DNA of 64,000 nt, taken from Ferruginivarius sediminum (lineage in GTDB: Bacteria > Pseudomonadota > Alphaproteobacteria > Kiloniellales > Rhodovibrionaceae). The position numbers and the translations under genes were made by a program. Under the pieces are notes generated by a model, which ran no database searches, was not told the origin of the DNA, and saw nothing but the letters and a program-made list of their open reading frames with translations. Location: contig NZ_QPMH01000003.1 of the NCBI RefSeq assembly GCF_003344765.1, forward strand, positions 248,001 to 312,000, read 5' to 3'. Shown piece after piece: positions 43,607-50,860 of the stretch (its first letter is position 1; every line of letters begins with the position of its first letter).

Positions 43607-44602
43607 TCAGCCGGTTTCGCCGCCCTCTCCACCTTCTCCGCCTTCTCCACCTTCGCCGCCTTGCTCACCGCCATAGCTCTCGGTGACGAAGCCGTTCAGT
43701 TCAAGCTCGACAAGCGACACGGCGGCGTTGACTTCCGAGGGCGTCATCACCGGATCGTGCGGCGGCATGGCGTTCGGCCAGGCCTGCATCAGGTCCTCGT
43801 ACTTCTCGACGACTTCCTCGAAATCATGGGCGTCGCGGTCGTAAAGGCGCGAGGCGACGGAACCCAGGAGATCGCGCCCGGCCCAGACGAAACCGCGGCT
43901 GTCCTGGTATTCGGCGACGTTGACGACACGCCCGTCCTTGATCGCCGCGCCGTACTCGGCCGCCGATTGTTTCAATAACGCAACGACCACCGGGACGACG
44001 AAGCTGGGGTCGGACTGGACCGAGGGCGCGATGGCGTCCTGCGCCGAATCGACGTGCGAGAGCACCTTGTCGAGATAGGCGTGGACCTTGGAGGCGTCGT
44101 TCGCCTCCACATGCTCCGCCAGTTCTTCCAATTCGCCCTTGAAGCCGGCGACGCCGCGGCTTTCGAGCGCGGGGGCGAGGCCTGCGTAGATCTCCTCGAC
44201 CGGGTGGCGGAAGTGCATCACCGCATCCTCCGGCTTCCCGGCGTCGAAGATCTCCTTGCCGATCCGCAGGTGCCCGTGCATCAGCATGAGCTGCGTCAGG
44301 TAGCCCTGGTCGGCCGACAGGCCGGCGCCGGCACCGCCTTCGCCGCCCTCTCCGCCTTCGCCACCTTCGCCACCTTCACCGCCTTCACCGCCTTCACCGC
44401 CTTCAGCACCCTCGCCGCCCTCGCCGCCGGCGGAGGCAAGCTGGATCGCGGTCATGGTCCGCGGCGGCGCGTAGGTCGCTGTCTTCGCCGGCGCCTCGGC
44501 CAGCGTCTCGGCAGCGGCCGGCTCGGCCGCGTGCTCACCGGCACCGGCGGCGAATACGAAGGCGCCGAGGCCGACCCATAGCTTCACGCGGTTGTTCGTC
44601 AT
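43607..44602 (-). CDS. Periplasmic helical protein with Gly-Glu repeat blocks
   Basis: The 331-aa protein starts MTNNRVKLWVGLGAFVFAAGA, a signal peptide. A low-complexity block of GGE repeats spans about residues 58-92, and a second block closes the protein (about residues 312-331). Between them lies a helical domain of some 215 residues rich in His and acidic residues, for example MLMHGHLRIGKEIFD, FRHPVEEIYAGL and LAEHVEANDASKVHAYL. The repeated Glu carboxylates and helical His could bind metal ions, as in imelysin or EfeO-like proteins, but homology is not established. It is first in an operon with a di-heme peroxidase and a copper protein, behind a Fur-like operator. Confidence 0.7.
   Translation of the reverse strand: MTNNRVKLWVGLGAFVFAAGAGEHAAEPAAAETLAEAPAKTATYAPPRTMTAIQLASAGGEGGEGAEGGEGGEGGEGGEGGEGGEGGEGGAGAGLSADQGYLTQLMLMHGHLRIGKEIFDAGKPEDAVMHFRHPVEEIYAGLAPALESRGVAGFKGELEELAEHVEANDASKVHAYLDKVLSHVDSAQDAIAPSVQSDPSFVVPVVVALLKQSAAEYGAAIKDGRVVNVAEYQDSRGFVWAGRDLLGSVASRLYDRDAHDFEEVVEKYEDLMQAWPNAMPPHDPVMTPSEVNAAVSLVELELNGFVTESYGGEQGGEGGEGGEGGEGGETG
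43613..43672 (-). repeat. C-terminal Gly-Gly-Glu repeat block (coding)
   Basis: Nine-base units encoding GGE occur about six times in tandem with wobble-position differences, inside the 3' end of the Gly-Glu repeat gene. Confidence 0.75.
44335..44440 (-). repeat. N-proximal Gly-Gly-Glu repeat block (coding)
   Basis: About ten nine-base units encoding GGE, with one GAE variation, follow the signal peptide and linker of the Gly-Glu repeat gene. The block is prone to length change by slippage. Confidence 0.75.
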
Positions 44603-44680
44603 GTTTCCCCCTTGATGAAATCTCTGGCGCACCGGCGGCGTCGCTGGATCGCTGGCCTCCGGCAGCGGATGCACCGAAGC

Positions 44681-44707
44681 TATTGCGAATGACTTGCATT
44701 TGCAATA
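44681..44707. promoter_or_regulatory. Fur-like operator 1 upstream of the Gly-Glu repeat gene
   Basis: A 27-bp palindrome with one mismatched pair is centred at 44694. The arms read TATTGCGAATG and CATTTGCAATA around ACTTG. The inner GC(G/A)AATG-N5-CATTTGC core is the same as in operator 2 and resembles alpha- and gammaproteobacterial Fur boxes. It lies about 80 bases upstream of the Gly-Glu gene ATG. Fur as the binder is inferred from the motif. Confidence 0.65.
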
Positions 44708-44783
44708 GAAGATCGTCGCGGCGTCATCCGGGAAACAGCCCCGAACCAGCCTGTTCCTTCAGGATACCGCTGCGCCGCAAAGA

Positions 44784-44804
44784 TGCAAATGCTTATCATT
44801 TGCA
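44784..44804. promoter_or_regulatory. Fur-like operator 2 upstream of the porin-like gene
   Basis: A perfect 21-bp palindrome (arms TGCAAATG and CATTTGCA around CTTAT) is centred at 44794. It lies 100 bases from operator 1 and 45-90 bases before the possible porin starts. It matches Fur-type boxes (AAT-GnTTATC-ATT pattern). Two operators in one divergent region suggest joint repression of both transcripts when iron is sufficient. Confidence 0.7.
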
Positions 44805-44850
44805 CTCAAGCCTAAAGACGATCGACAGCGCGGTGCCGCGGCAACCGCGC

Positions 44851-46026
44851 GTGCGGCGGACATCGGGCAGCCAAGAGGGGGACAAGAAACCGATACGATT
44901 CACGACACCAGGAACCACGTGCCTTGCCGGCGCATGTGCGATGCTTTGCGCGGCAGGTCTCGCCGTCGGCCCGGCGTACGCGCAGGACGAGGCGGCTTAT
45001 CCGCGCCTGGACGCGGAGATCGGGATCGAGATCCAGGACGACTATGTCGCCGACTCCGACGATTCCGATGATTCTGACGCCGAGCTGAACGACCTCTATA
45101 CGACGACGGAGCCCTATTTCTCCTTCAAGGCGACGCGCCAGCTTTCGCTTGAAGCGGGCTTCGTCCTTGAGCCGGTGCAGGACCCCGACCCCGGCGACGA
45201 CCGCGTCTTCGAGGATCACGGCCTTTACGCCGAAGAACTCTACGTGAACTATTCCGGCGACGGCTTCGACGTCTACGGCGGCAAGTTCAACCCGTCCTTC
45301 GGCACCGCCTGGGACATCGCGCCCGGCATCTACGGCACCGATCTGGCCGAGGATTACGAGATCACCGAACGGATCGGCGCCGGCGGCGCGCTGGTCTTCG
45401 GGGAAGGTGGTCTGGGCGGCGAGGGCTTCGGCACGCACCGCCTTGCCGCCAACACCTTCTTCGCCGATACGACCTTCCTCAGCGAGTCCGTCATCACCGA
45501 CCGCGGCGAGCTGGACGAGGCCGACGGCGGCGTCAGCAACACGGAAGACTTCTCCTCGTTCTCCGTGACCCTCGACGGCGAAGGCTTTAGCAGCGCACCC
45601 ATCGGATATCATCTCGGCGTGCAGCATCAGGAGGCGGGCGTCGGCGACAGCGACGACCAGACCGGCTTCGTCGCCGGCCTGAACGGCAGCTTCGCGCTTG
45701 GCGAGGATACCGCGGTCGAACCGCTGATCGAAGTCGCGGCCTTCGACGGTTTCGACGGCGGCGATGAGGACCGCAACTACCTGACAACCGGCGCGACCGT
45801 GCTGCACGGCCCCTGGAATGCCGCCGTTTCCTACACCGGGCGCTTTACCGACGCCGGCGGCGGAAACGACACCGACGACGGCCAGATCCAGCTTTCCGCA
45901 GGCTACGCCTTCGCGAACGGGCTGACGGCCGATATCGGCTACAAGTACGTCGAGGAAGTCGAGGTGGACAGCCACGTCATCGGCGTATTGCTGACCTACA
46001 GCCTGGATTTCTCGGTTTCCGGCTGA
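44851..46026 (+). CDS. Outer-membrane beta-barrel (porin-like) protein
   Basis: After a signal peptide ending GPAYA, the mature protein begins with DEAAYPRLDAEIGIEIQDDY and an acidic Asp/Ser run (DDSDDSDAEL). About 330 residues of alternating amphipathic strands follow and end SLDFSVSG, typical of an outer-membrane barrel. Segments such as ELYVNYSGDGFDVYGGKFNP resemble porins of the LbtU/phosphate-porin type. The start is uncertain: GTG codons at 44833 and 44851 lack Shine-Dalgarno sites, while AGAGGGGGA at 44874 points to an ATA at 44893. With its Fur-like box it may admit iron complexes. Confidence 0.75.
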   Translation: MRRTSGSQEGDKKPIRFTTPGTTCLAGACAMLCAAGLAVGPAYAQDEAAYPRLDAEIGIEIQDDYVADSDDSDDSDAELNDLYTTTEPYFSFKATRQLSLEAGFVLEPVQDPDPGDDRVFEDHGLYAEELYVNYSGDGFDVYGGKFNPSFGTAWDIAPGIYGTDLAEDYEITERIGAGGALVFGEGGLGGEGFGTHRLAANTFFADTTFLSESVITDRGELDEADGGVSNTEDFSSFSVTLDGEGFSSAPIGYHLGVQHQEAGVGDSDDQTGFVAGLNGSFALGEDTAVEPLIEVAAFDGFDGGDEDRNYLTTGATVLHGPWNAAVSYTGRFTDAGGGNDTDDGQIQLSAGYAFANGLTADIGYKYVEEVEVDSHVIGVLLTYSLDFSVSG

Positions 46027-46048
46027 ACCGGGCAAACCAGGGCCACGG

Positions 46049-46083
46049 CGGCCTCCGACCCGCGGTGCGGCGTCAGGAGGCCG
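46049..46083. terminator. Possible terminator hairpin after the porin-like gene
   Basis: An eight-base stem (CGGCCTCC / GGAGGCCG) with a 19-base GC-rich loop lies between the convergent porin-like and DUF4340 genes and overlaps the end of the latter. No T-tract follows, so this is a weak call. Confidence 0.3.
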
Positions 46084-47110
46084 TCTCCGCCCGCAGCACA
46101 TCCTCCAGCGACAGCGACAGCCGCTCGCCGATGTAGTCCGCCACCTGATAGGCCCAGCCGTCGATCCGGGCCGACAGTCGTTTCGCGTGCGCCGCCGCCT
46201 CGGCGCCTGCTTCTGGTGAGGGCTCGGCCCGCAGGCGCAGCCAGTAGTGGCCCTCGTGGCGCGCGATCTCCGTCGTGAAACGCAGGCCGTCGAAGGTCAG
46301 GATCTCCGCACGGGCCAGTGAATCCGTGAAGTCCATCTCGCCCTCGGGCCGCACGCCGTCCAGCTTCACCTTGGCGAGGACGGAGCCCAGGCGCCGGATC
46401 TTCGCGACATCCGGCTGCCGCCCCGGCGGCACGTCGGCGACACCCATCGCCGGCGCGCCCCTTTCCGGGCGAACCGCCAGCAGACGGGTGCCCTCGCGCG
46501 GGCGGATCTCCACCCGGCGGATGTCGCCCGGCGCGATATCCACCACGTCGGTCTCCAGCCAGGGATAGATACCGTCCGACAGGTCCACGAGACCCGAAGC
46601 CAGCCACGCGCGCGCCTCGCCGGGGCGGCGGACATAGGTTCCCTTGTCCTCCCACCCGGTACGGTTGTGGCGCTGCTTGCCGACGATCAGCGCCGCCAGC
46701 ACCTCGCCGTCCGCGCCCAGCAGGCGGACCAGCCGCGAACCGGCCCCCGGCCTGTCCGGGTCCTCGACGTTGAGGCGCGGGTAGAGGTCGGCCCGGCGGG
46801 TCTTGGCGGCGATCTTCTCCAGCCCGGCGAGGCCGACCAGCATGCGCCGCACCTGCTGATCCTCCACCGGATAGCCGTACGTGCTGGCCGCAACCCAGCC
46901 GTCGCCGCGCCTTTCCAGGGTGTAGCCGCCGCCGCCTGTCACCACCTCCACCGTGCGCACCTTAGAAACCTGCTCACCGAAGCCGGGCAATACCGGCTCG
47001 CCGTCGAGACGCACGGTGTCATGCCGGCTTTCGCCCAGATAGCTGGCAAAGGCCGCGAGCGTGACCACGACCGTGACGATAAGCAGCACCAGGAACGATC
47101 TCGGCCGCAT
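46073..47110 (-). CDS. DUF4340-domain membrane-anchored protein
   Basis: The 345-aa protein has one N-terminal membrane helix (SFLVLLIVTVVVTLAAFASYL) and an extracytoplasmic DUF4340 region, with WVAASTYGYPVEDQQVRRMLVGLAGLE as a family signature split across its first repeat. DUF4340 proteins accompany Gld-like ABC transporters, and the role is unknown. It is the last gene of the cassette ATPase, permease, GldG-like, DUF4340. Confidence 0.85.
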   Translation of the reverse strand: MRPRSFLVLLIVTVVVTLAAFASYLGESRHDTVRLDGEPVLPGFGEQVSKVRTVEVVTGGGGYTLERRGDGWVAASTYGYPVEDQQVRRMLVGLAGLEKIAAKTRRADLYPRLNVEDPDRPGAGSRLVRLLGADGEVLAALIVGKQRHNRTGWEDKGTYVRRPGEARAWLASGLVDLSDGIYPWLETDVVDIAPGDIRRVEIRPREGTRLLAVRPERGAPAMGVADVPPGRQPDVAKIRRLGSVLAKVKLDGVRPEGEMDFTDSLARAEILTFDGLRFTTEIARHEGHYWLRLRAEPSPEAGAEAAAHAKRLSARIDGWAYQVADYIGERLSLSLEDVLRAETAS

Positions 47111-47122
47111 CCCCGCCCCTTT

Positions 47123-49006
47123 CTAGCTGCCCGTGACGGAGCGTTGGCGGCGCCGGCGGCGAAGGGCGCCGTGGGCCACGGCAAAGACGATCACCAGCGC
47201 GGGCATGCCCCAGATGTTGGCGGCGCGGGCGACCGCCCGCACGCGCTCCACGTCCTCGTGCAGCTTGTGCTGCACCTCGCGCAGCGCCTGCCGCGCTTCC
47301 AGCATATCCTCGCGCAGGCGTTCGACTTCCTCGCGCTGCGCGTCGGTCATAACCACACCGGTCTCCACCTCGCGCCGGCGGAGTTCGCGGATGCGGGCCT
47401 TGCCTTCGTTGATCCGCTCGATCAGGCGCTGCTCCCGACTGCGATAGCGATCCTCGGCCTCCTGGCGCATGCGCTCCAGCATGGTGAAGGGCCGGTCGTC
47501 CAGGCCGCGCCCGCGCAGGCCGATCAGGTCGCTGCCGCCGCTGAGGTTATCCAGCGCGTTGACGACGAAATCGCCGTTGTTGGCGTAGGGGACGCTGACG
47601 CTTTCGCCGTTGCGCTGCCGGCTCTGGGTCCAGGCGTCGTCAGCCAGCATGTCGGCATCGGCGACCAGGATAACGTGGGCGCCCTCGCCGCTACCGGTCT
47701 TGTGCCCGCTCTCATCGGTGCCGTCCGGCGGGCCGTCGGGGAAAGCAGTCTGGAATGGACCGTCGATGCGCGCGGCCAAGGTATAGCGCCGATCTTCCGC
47801 CTTGAAGTCCGAGAGCAGCTTCGCCGGGTTCGGGAAGTTCGCCACGATCTCCACGGAAAGCGGCATGGACTGCGTGCTGGACCTTGCCAGCGGCGTCATC
47901 CGGGCCGACGTGCCGTCCCGGGCCTCGATCGCGCCGGCCGATTTCAGGGCAAGCTGTGACAGGTTGGCGGTGACGGCATCGTCCGTGGCCAGGGCGTCGC
48001 CCGACAGCGCCAGCCAGCCGACGTAGCCGACAACGGTATCGCGTCCGCCGACACGGCTGCGAACCTCGCGCGCATGGGTCCGGTCGGCAACGACCGTATC
48101 GGGCTCAATGCGCACGCCCCAGCCCTCCAGCAGCGCCTGCGTTCCCGCATCCAGGCGGGCCGCCGTACCGTTCCCTCCGGCCTCCTGTCGATAGCCGAAC
48201 ACTTCGGCGAAGGGATCGGCGAAGGCCAGGATCCTGCCGCCGCGCATCAGGAACTGATCGACCGCGTAGCGCGCCGTGTCGCTCAGCCCGTGCGGCTGCG
48301 CCAGAAGCAGGATGTCGATCTCCGGGTCGACTTCCCCGTCATCCGGCTTGACCGAACGAACTCGGTAGGATTGGCGCATCAGCTCTACAACGCGCCAGGG
48401 CTTCTCTCCGGTCGCCATATTGCCGGTCATCGGCAGCGCGCCCAGGATGCCGACGACCGGCTTGCGCGGGTTCGCCAGGGCGTGGACCAGGCGCGTCACG
48501 TCGTATTCCAGGAAGGCCGTGCGCTCGGGGCTGAAAAGGGGAATCGCCTCGTGATCGTCGGTGCTGTTGGTGCCGGACAGGCCGAAATACAGGCTGTCGC
48601 GCCCGTTGCCCGCCGGCATCGCGCGCAAGCCGTCCGCGACCGCTTGATCCTCCTCCGGCGAGAAGGGCTCGGGGCGCAGGACCTCAAGCTCGATGGCGCC
48701 GCCGGAGAGCCGGACGTAGCGTTCCAGCAGATCGCGCACGCGCCCCGCATGGTCGGCCAGCCGGGGGCTGACCTCGCGCAGGCCCTCCGACATGTAAAGG
48801 CGCAGCGTCACCGGCTCCTCGATCCGCGACAAGGTGCGGCGCGTGCCTTCCGACAGGGTGTAGCGCCCGTCTTCCGTCAGATCGACGCGCACCCGCCCCA
48901 GCGTCGTGCTGGCCAGCAGGTTCAGCGACAGGAACAGGACGACCGCCAGCGCGATGCCGAGGACGGCCAGGGTGTCGCGGTCGATGCGGGGGTTCGGCCA
49001 GCGCAT
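47123..49006 (-). CDS. GldG-like ABC transporter auxiliary membrane protein
   Basis: The 627-aa protein has an N-terminal helix (LAVLGIALAVVLFLSLNLLA) and a large extracytoplasmic part typical of GldG: LTEDGRYTLSEGTRRTLSRI, then KPVVGILGALPMTG and RYAVDQFLMRGGRILAFADP. A coiled-coil segment rich in Arg/Glu (residues about 525-590) precedes a C-terminal helix and basic tail. In Bacteroidetes GldG is part of the gliding complex; in proteobacteria such sets are of unknown function. It sits between permease and DUF4340 genes. Confidence 0.85.
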   Translation of the reverse strand: MRWPNPRIDRDTLAVLGIALAVVLFLSLNLLASTTLGRVRVDLTEDGRYTLSEGTRRTLSRIEEPVTLRLYMSEGLREVSPRLADHAGRVRDLLERYVRLSGGAIELEVLRPEPFSPEEDQAVADGLRAMPAGNGRDSLYFGLSGTNSTDDHEAIPLFSPERTAFLEYDVTRLVHALANPRKPVVGILGALPMTGNMATGEKPWRVVELMRQSYRVRSVKPDDGEVDPEIDILLLAQPHGLSDTARYAVDQFLMRGGRILAFADPFAEVFGYRQEAGGNGTAARLDAGTQALLEGWGVRIEPDTVVADRTHAREVRSRVGGRDTVVGYVGWLALSGDALATDDAVTANLSQLALKSAGAIEARDGTSARMTPLARSSTQSMPLSVEIVANFPNPAKLLSDFKAEDRRYTLAARIDGPFQTAFPDGPPDGTDESGHKTGSGEGAHVILVADADMLADDAWTQSRQRNGESVSVPYANNGDFVVNALDNLSGGSDLIGLRGRGLDDRPFTMLERMRQEAEDRYRSREQRLIERINEGKARIRELRRREVETGVVMTDAQREEVERLREDMLEARQALREVQHKLHEDVERVRAVARAANIWGMPALVIVFAVAHGALRRRRRQRSVTGS

Positions 49007-49009
49007 CCC

Positions 49010-49744
49010 TCAACTCGCCCGCTTCAGTTCGACCAGCATGACGTTAATGAACAGTGCCACCCCGATCAGGGCCAGAAAGAACACGAGGTCGCGCAGTTCG
49101 ATGACGCCACGCGCGACGGCCTGGAAGTTGGTCAGGAACGACAGCGAGGCGACCGCGGCGACCAGGGCGTCCGGCGCCCAGCCGCGCAGCGCGCCCTGCA
49201 CGATATCCGTTCCCGCCGTCAGCAGCACAAAGCACGCCGCCGCCGCCAGGATGAAGGCGACGACCTGGTTGCGGGTCAGGGCCGAGGCGCAGGCGCTGAC
49301 CGCCAGATAGCCGCCCGCCATCAGCCACGAGCCGAGATAGGCCGCCAGGATGGCGCCATGGTCCGGCTCGCCCAGCACGGTGACGGTGATCCACATCGCC
49401 CCGGTCAGCGCCAGCGCGATGGCGGCGAAGATCCAGCCCGCGAGGAACTTGCCCAGAACCAGTTGCGGCGTCGAAAGCGGCAGCGCGGCGATCAGTTCGA
49501 TCGTGCCGGTTTTCCGCTCTTCCGCCCACAGGCGCATCCCGATGGCGGGAATCAGGAACAGGTACAGCCAGGGATGGAACGTGAAGAACGGCTGCAGGTC
49601 GGCCTGCCCACGCGCGAAGAAGCCGCCCAGGTGGAATGTCAGCGCGGCCGAGAGCGCGATGAAGATGGTGATGAAGACATAAGCCAGCGACAAGTTGAAA
49701 TAGGCGGCAAGCTCGCGGCGGCAGACCGTGGCCACGTTCCCCAT
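49010..49744 (-). CDS. ABC-2-type permease (GldF-like)
   Basis: The 244-aa protein has about six membrane segments. N-terminal RRELAAYFNLSLAYVFITIF and EERKTGTIELIAALPLSTPQLVLGKFLAGW are hallmarks of the GldF/ABC-2 group. It forms the membrane channel with the ATPase encoded immediately upstream; the stop-start spacing is one base. The substrate is unknown. Confidence 0.87.
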   Translation of the reverse strand: MGNVATVCRRELAAYFNLSLAYVFITIFIALSAALTFHLGGFFARGQADLQPFFTFHPWLYLFLIPAIGMRLWAEERKTGTIELIAALPLSTPQLVLGKFLAGWIFAAIALALTGAMWITVTVLGEPDHGAILAAYLGSWLMAGGYLAVSACASALTRNQVVAFILAAAACFVLLTAGTDIVQGALRGWAPDALVAAVASLSFLTNFQAVARGVIELRDLVFFLALIGVALFINVMLVELKRAS

Positions 49745-49745
49745 C

Positions 49746-50555
49746 CTAGGCCTCCGCCGCCGCGGCTTCGCTCGGACGGGTCAATGCATGGAATACCTCG
49801 TCGAGGGGCCCACGCGCCGCGAGTTCCGAGGGCGTGGAGTCGACGACGACCCGGCCGCCGGCGATAACGATGGCGCGGCTGCACACGGCCTCGACCTCCT
49901 CCAGGATATGCGTGGAGACGACGATGGCGGTGTTCGCGCTCAACTCCCGCAGCAGGGCGCGGACCTGGCGCTTCTGGTTCGGGTCCAGACCATCGGTCGG
50001 CTCGTCCAGGATCAGCACGCCCGGCTCGTGCAGGATCGCCTGCGCCAAGCCGACGCGACGACGGAACCCCTTCGACAGCGTGTCGATCGGCTGGTGCAGC
50101 ACCCGCTCAAGCTCCAGCCGCTCGACGGCCCGGGAAACGCGGCTCGCCTTCGCCGCGCCGCGAAATCCGCGTGCCCGCGCGACGAAATCCAGCAGCCCGG
50201 CCGGCGTCATCTCACCATAAAGCGGCGCGCCTTCCGGCAGATAGCCCAGGGCCCGCCGCGCCGCGATGGGCGCGGTCACGACGTCGTGCCCGCAAACCCT
50301 GGCCGTCCCGGATGTCGGGGGCAGGAAGCCGGCGATCATACGCATGGTCGTCGACTTGCCGGCCCCGTTCGGCCCCAGGAAGCCCAGCACCTCGCCGCGG
50401 GCGAGCGAGAACGTCACCCGGTCGGCGGCGACCAGACGGTCGAACCGTTTCGTCAGTGCCTCGACCTCGAGCACGGCTTCCACGTGGCGACACCCGGCGT
50501 CGTGGGACAGAAACATCAGCGCGCGCAGCAGCTTATGCAGTGCGCGACGCACCAT
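49746..50555 (-). CDS. ABC transporter ATP-binding protein (GldA-like)
   Basis: The ATPase shows Walker A GPNGAGKST, signature region LSKGFRRRVGLAQAIL and Walker B VLILDEPTDGLDPNQK. The N-terminus is unclear. The ABC domain begins with VLEVEALTKRF, so a GTG at 50483 or ATG at 50516 may be the true start instead of 50555, and none has a clear Shine-Dalgarno site. First gene of the Gld-like cassette. Family members of this set are exporters or force-coupling complexes. Confidence 0.85.
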   Translation of the reverse strand: MVRRALHKLLRALMFLSHDAGCRHVEAVLEVEALTKRFDRLVAADRVTFSLARGEVLGFLGPNGAGKSTTMRMIAGFLPPTSGTARVCGHDVVTAPIAARRALGYLPEGAPLYGEMTPAGLLDFVARARGFRGAAKASRVSRAVERLELERVLHQPIDTLSKGFRRRVGLAQAILHEPGVLILDEPTDGLDPNQKRQVRALLRELSANTAIVVSTHILEEVEAVCSRAIVIAGGRVVVDSTPSELAARGPLDEVFHALTRPSEAAAAEA

Positions 50556-50628
50556 GGCGCTTTTATATGCCGTGGTGAAACGTTACAACCCGTCCCGACG
50601 GTCAAACGACCATTGAAAGGAGGCGCTG

Positions 50629-50751
50629 GTGCCCGAGGGTCCGCGCAAGGTTCTCATTGTCATCGCTATCATCATTGCCGTTGTCGCATTCGTCGATGGA
50701 GTCGGAATCTGGGACATCGCCGATTTCGGCATGACCTCGAACCCGGATTAA
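50629..50751 (+). CDS. Small single-helix membrane protein (40 aa)
   Basis: A GTG start is preceded at ideal distance by AAAGGAGG. The product has a basic start (PEGPRK), one hydrophobic helix (VLIVIAIIIAVVAFV) and a short polar tail ending GMTSNPD. It was found by eye because of the strong ribosome site. It is followed by a strong hairpin and stands divergent to the Gld-like operon. The function is unknown. Confidence 0.6.
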   Translation: MPEGPRKVLIVIAIIIAVVAFVDGVGIWDIADFGMTSNPD

Positions 50752-50804
50752 CGCTGACATTCGGCGTCCGGAACGCAATCCCGCAAACACGGACACGACG
50801 AGAA

Positions 50805-50833
50805 GCGGGGCCCCTTCCGAAAAAGGGCCCCGC
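50805..50833. terminator. Strong hairpin between convergent genes
   Basis: A 12-pair stem with one mismatch (GCGGGGCCCC arm at 50805, partner ending 50833) lies between the 40-aa membrane protein and the convergent binding-protein gene. T-tracts are poor, yet the stability and place suggest a bidirectional terminator. Confidence 0.6.
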
Positions 50834-50860
50834 CCACCATGCCGGCTGGCGGCGATGGCG

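Noticed and set aside
46073..50555. A gliding-motility locus
   Set aside because: Only the GldA/F/G-like ABC part is present; no other gld or spr genes are seen, so gliding is not supported.
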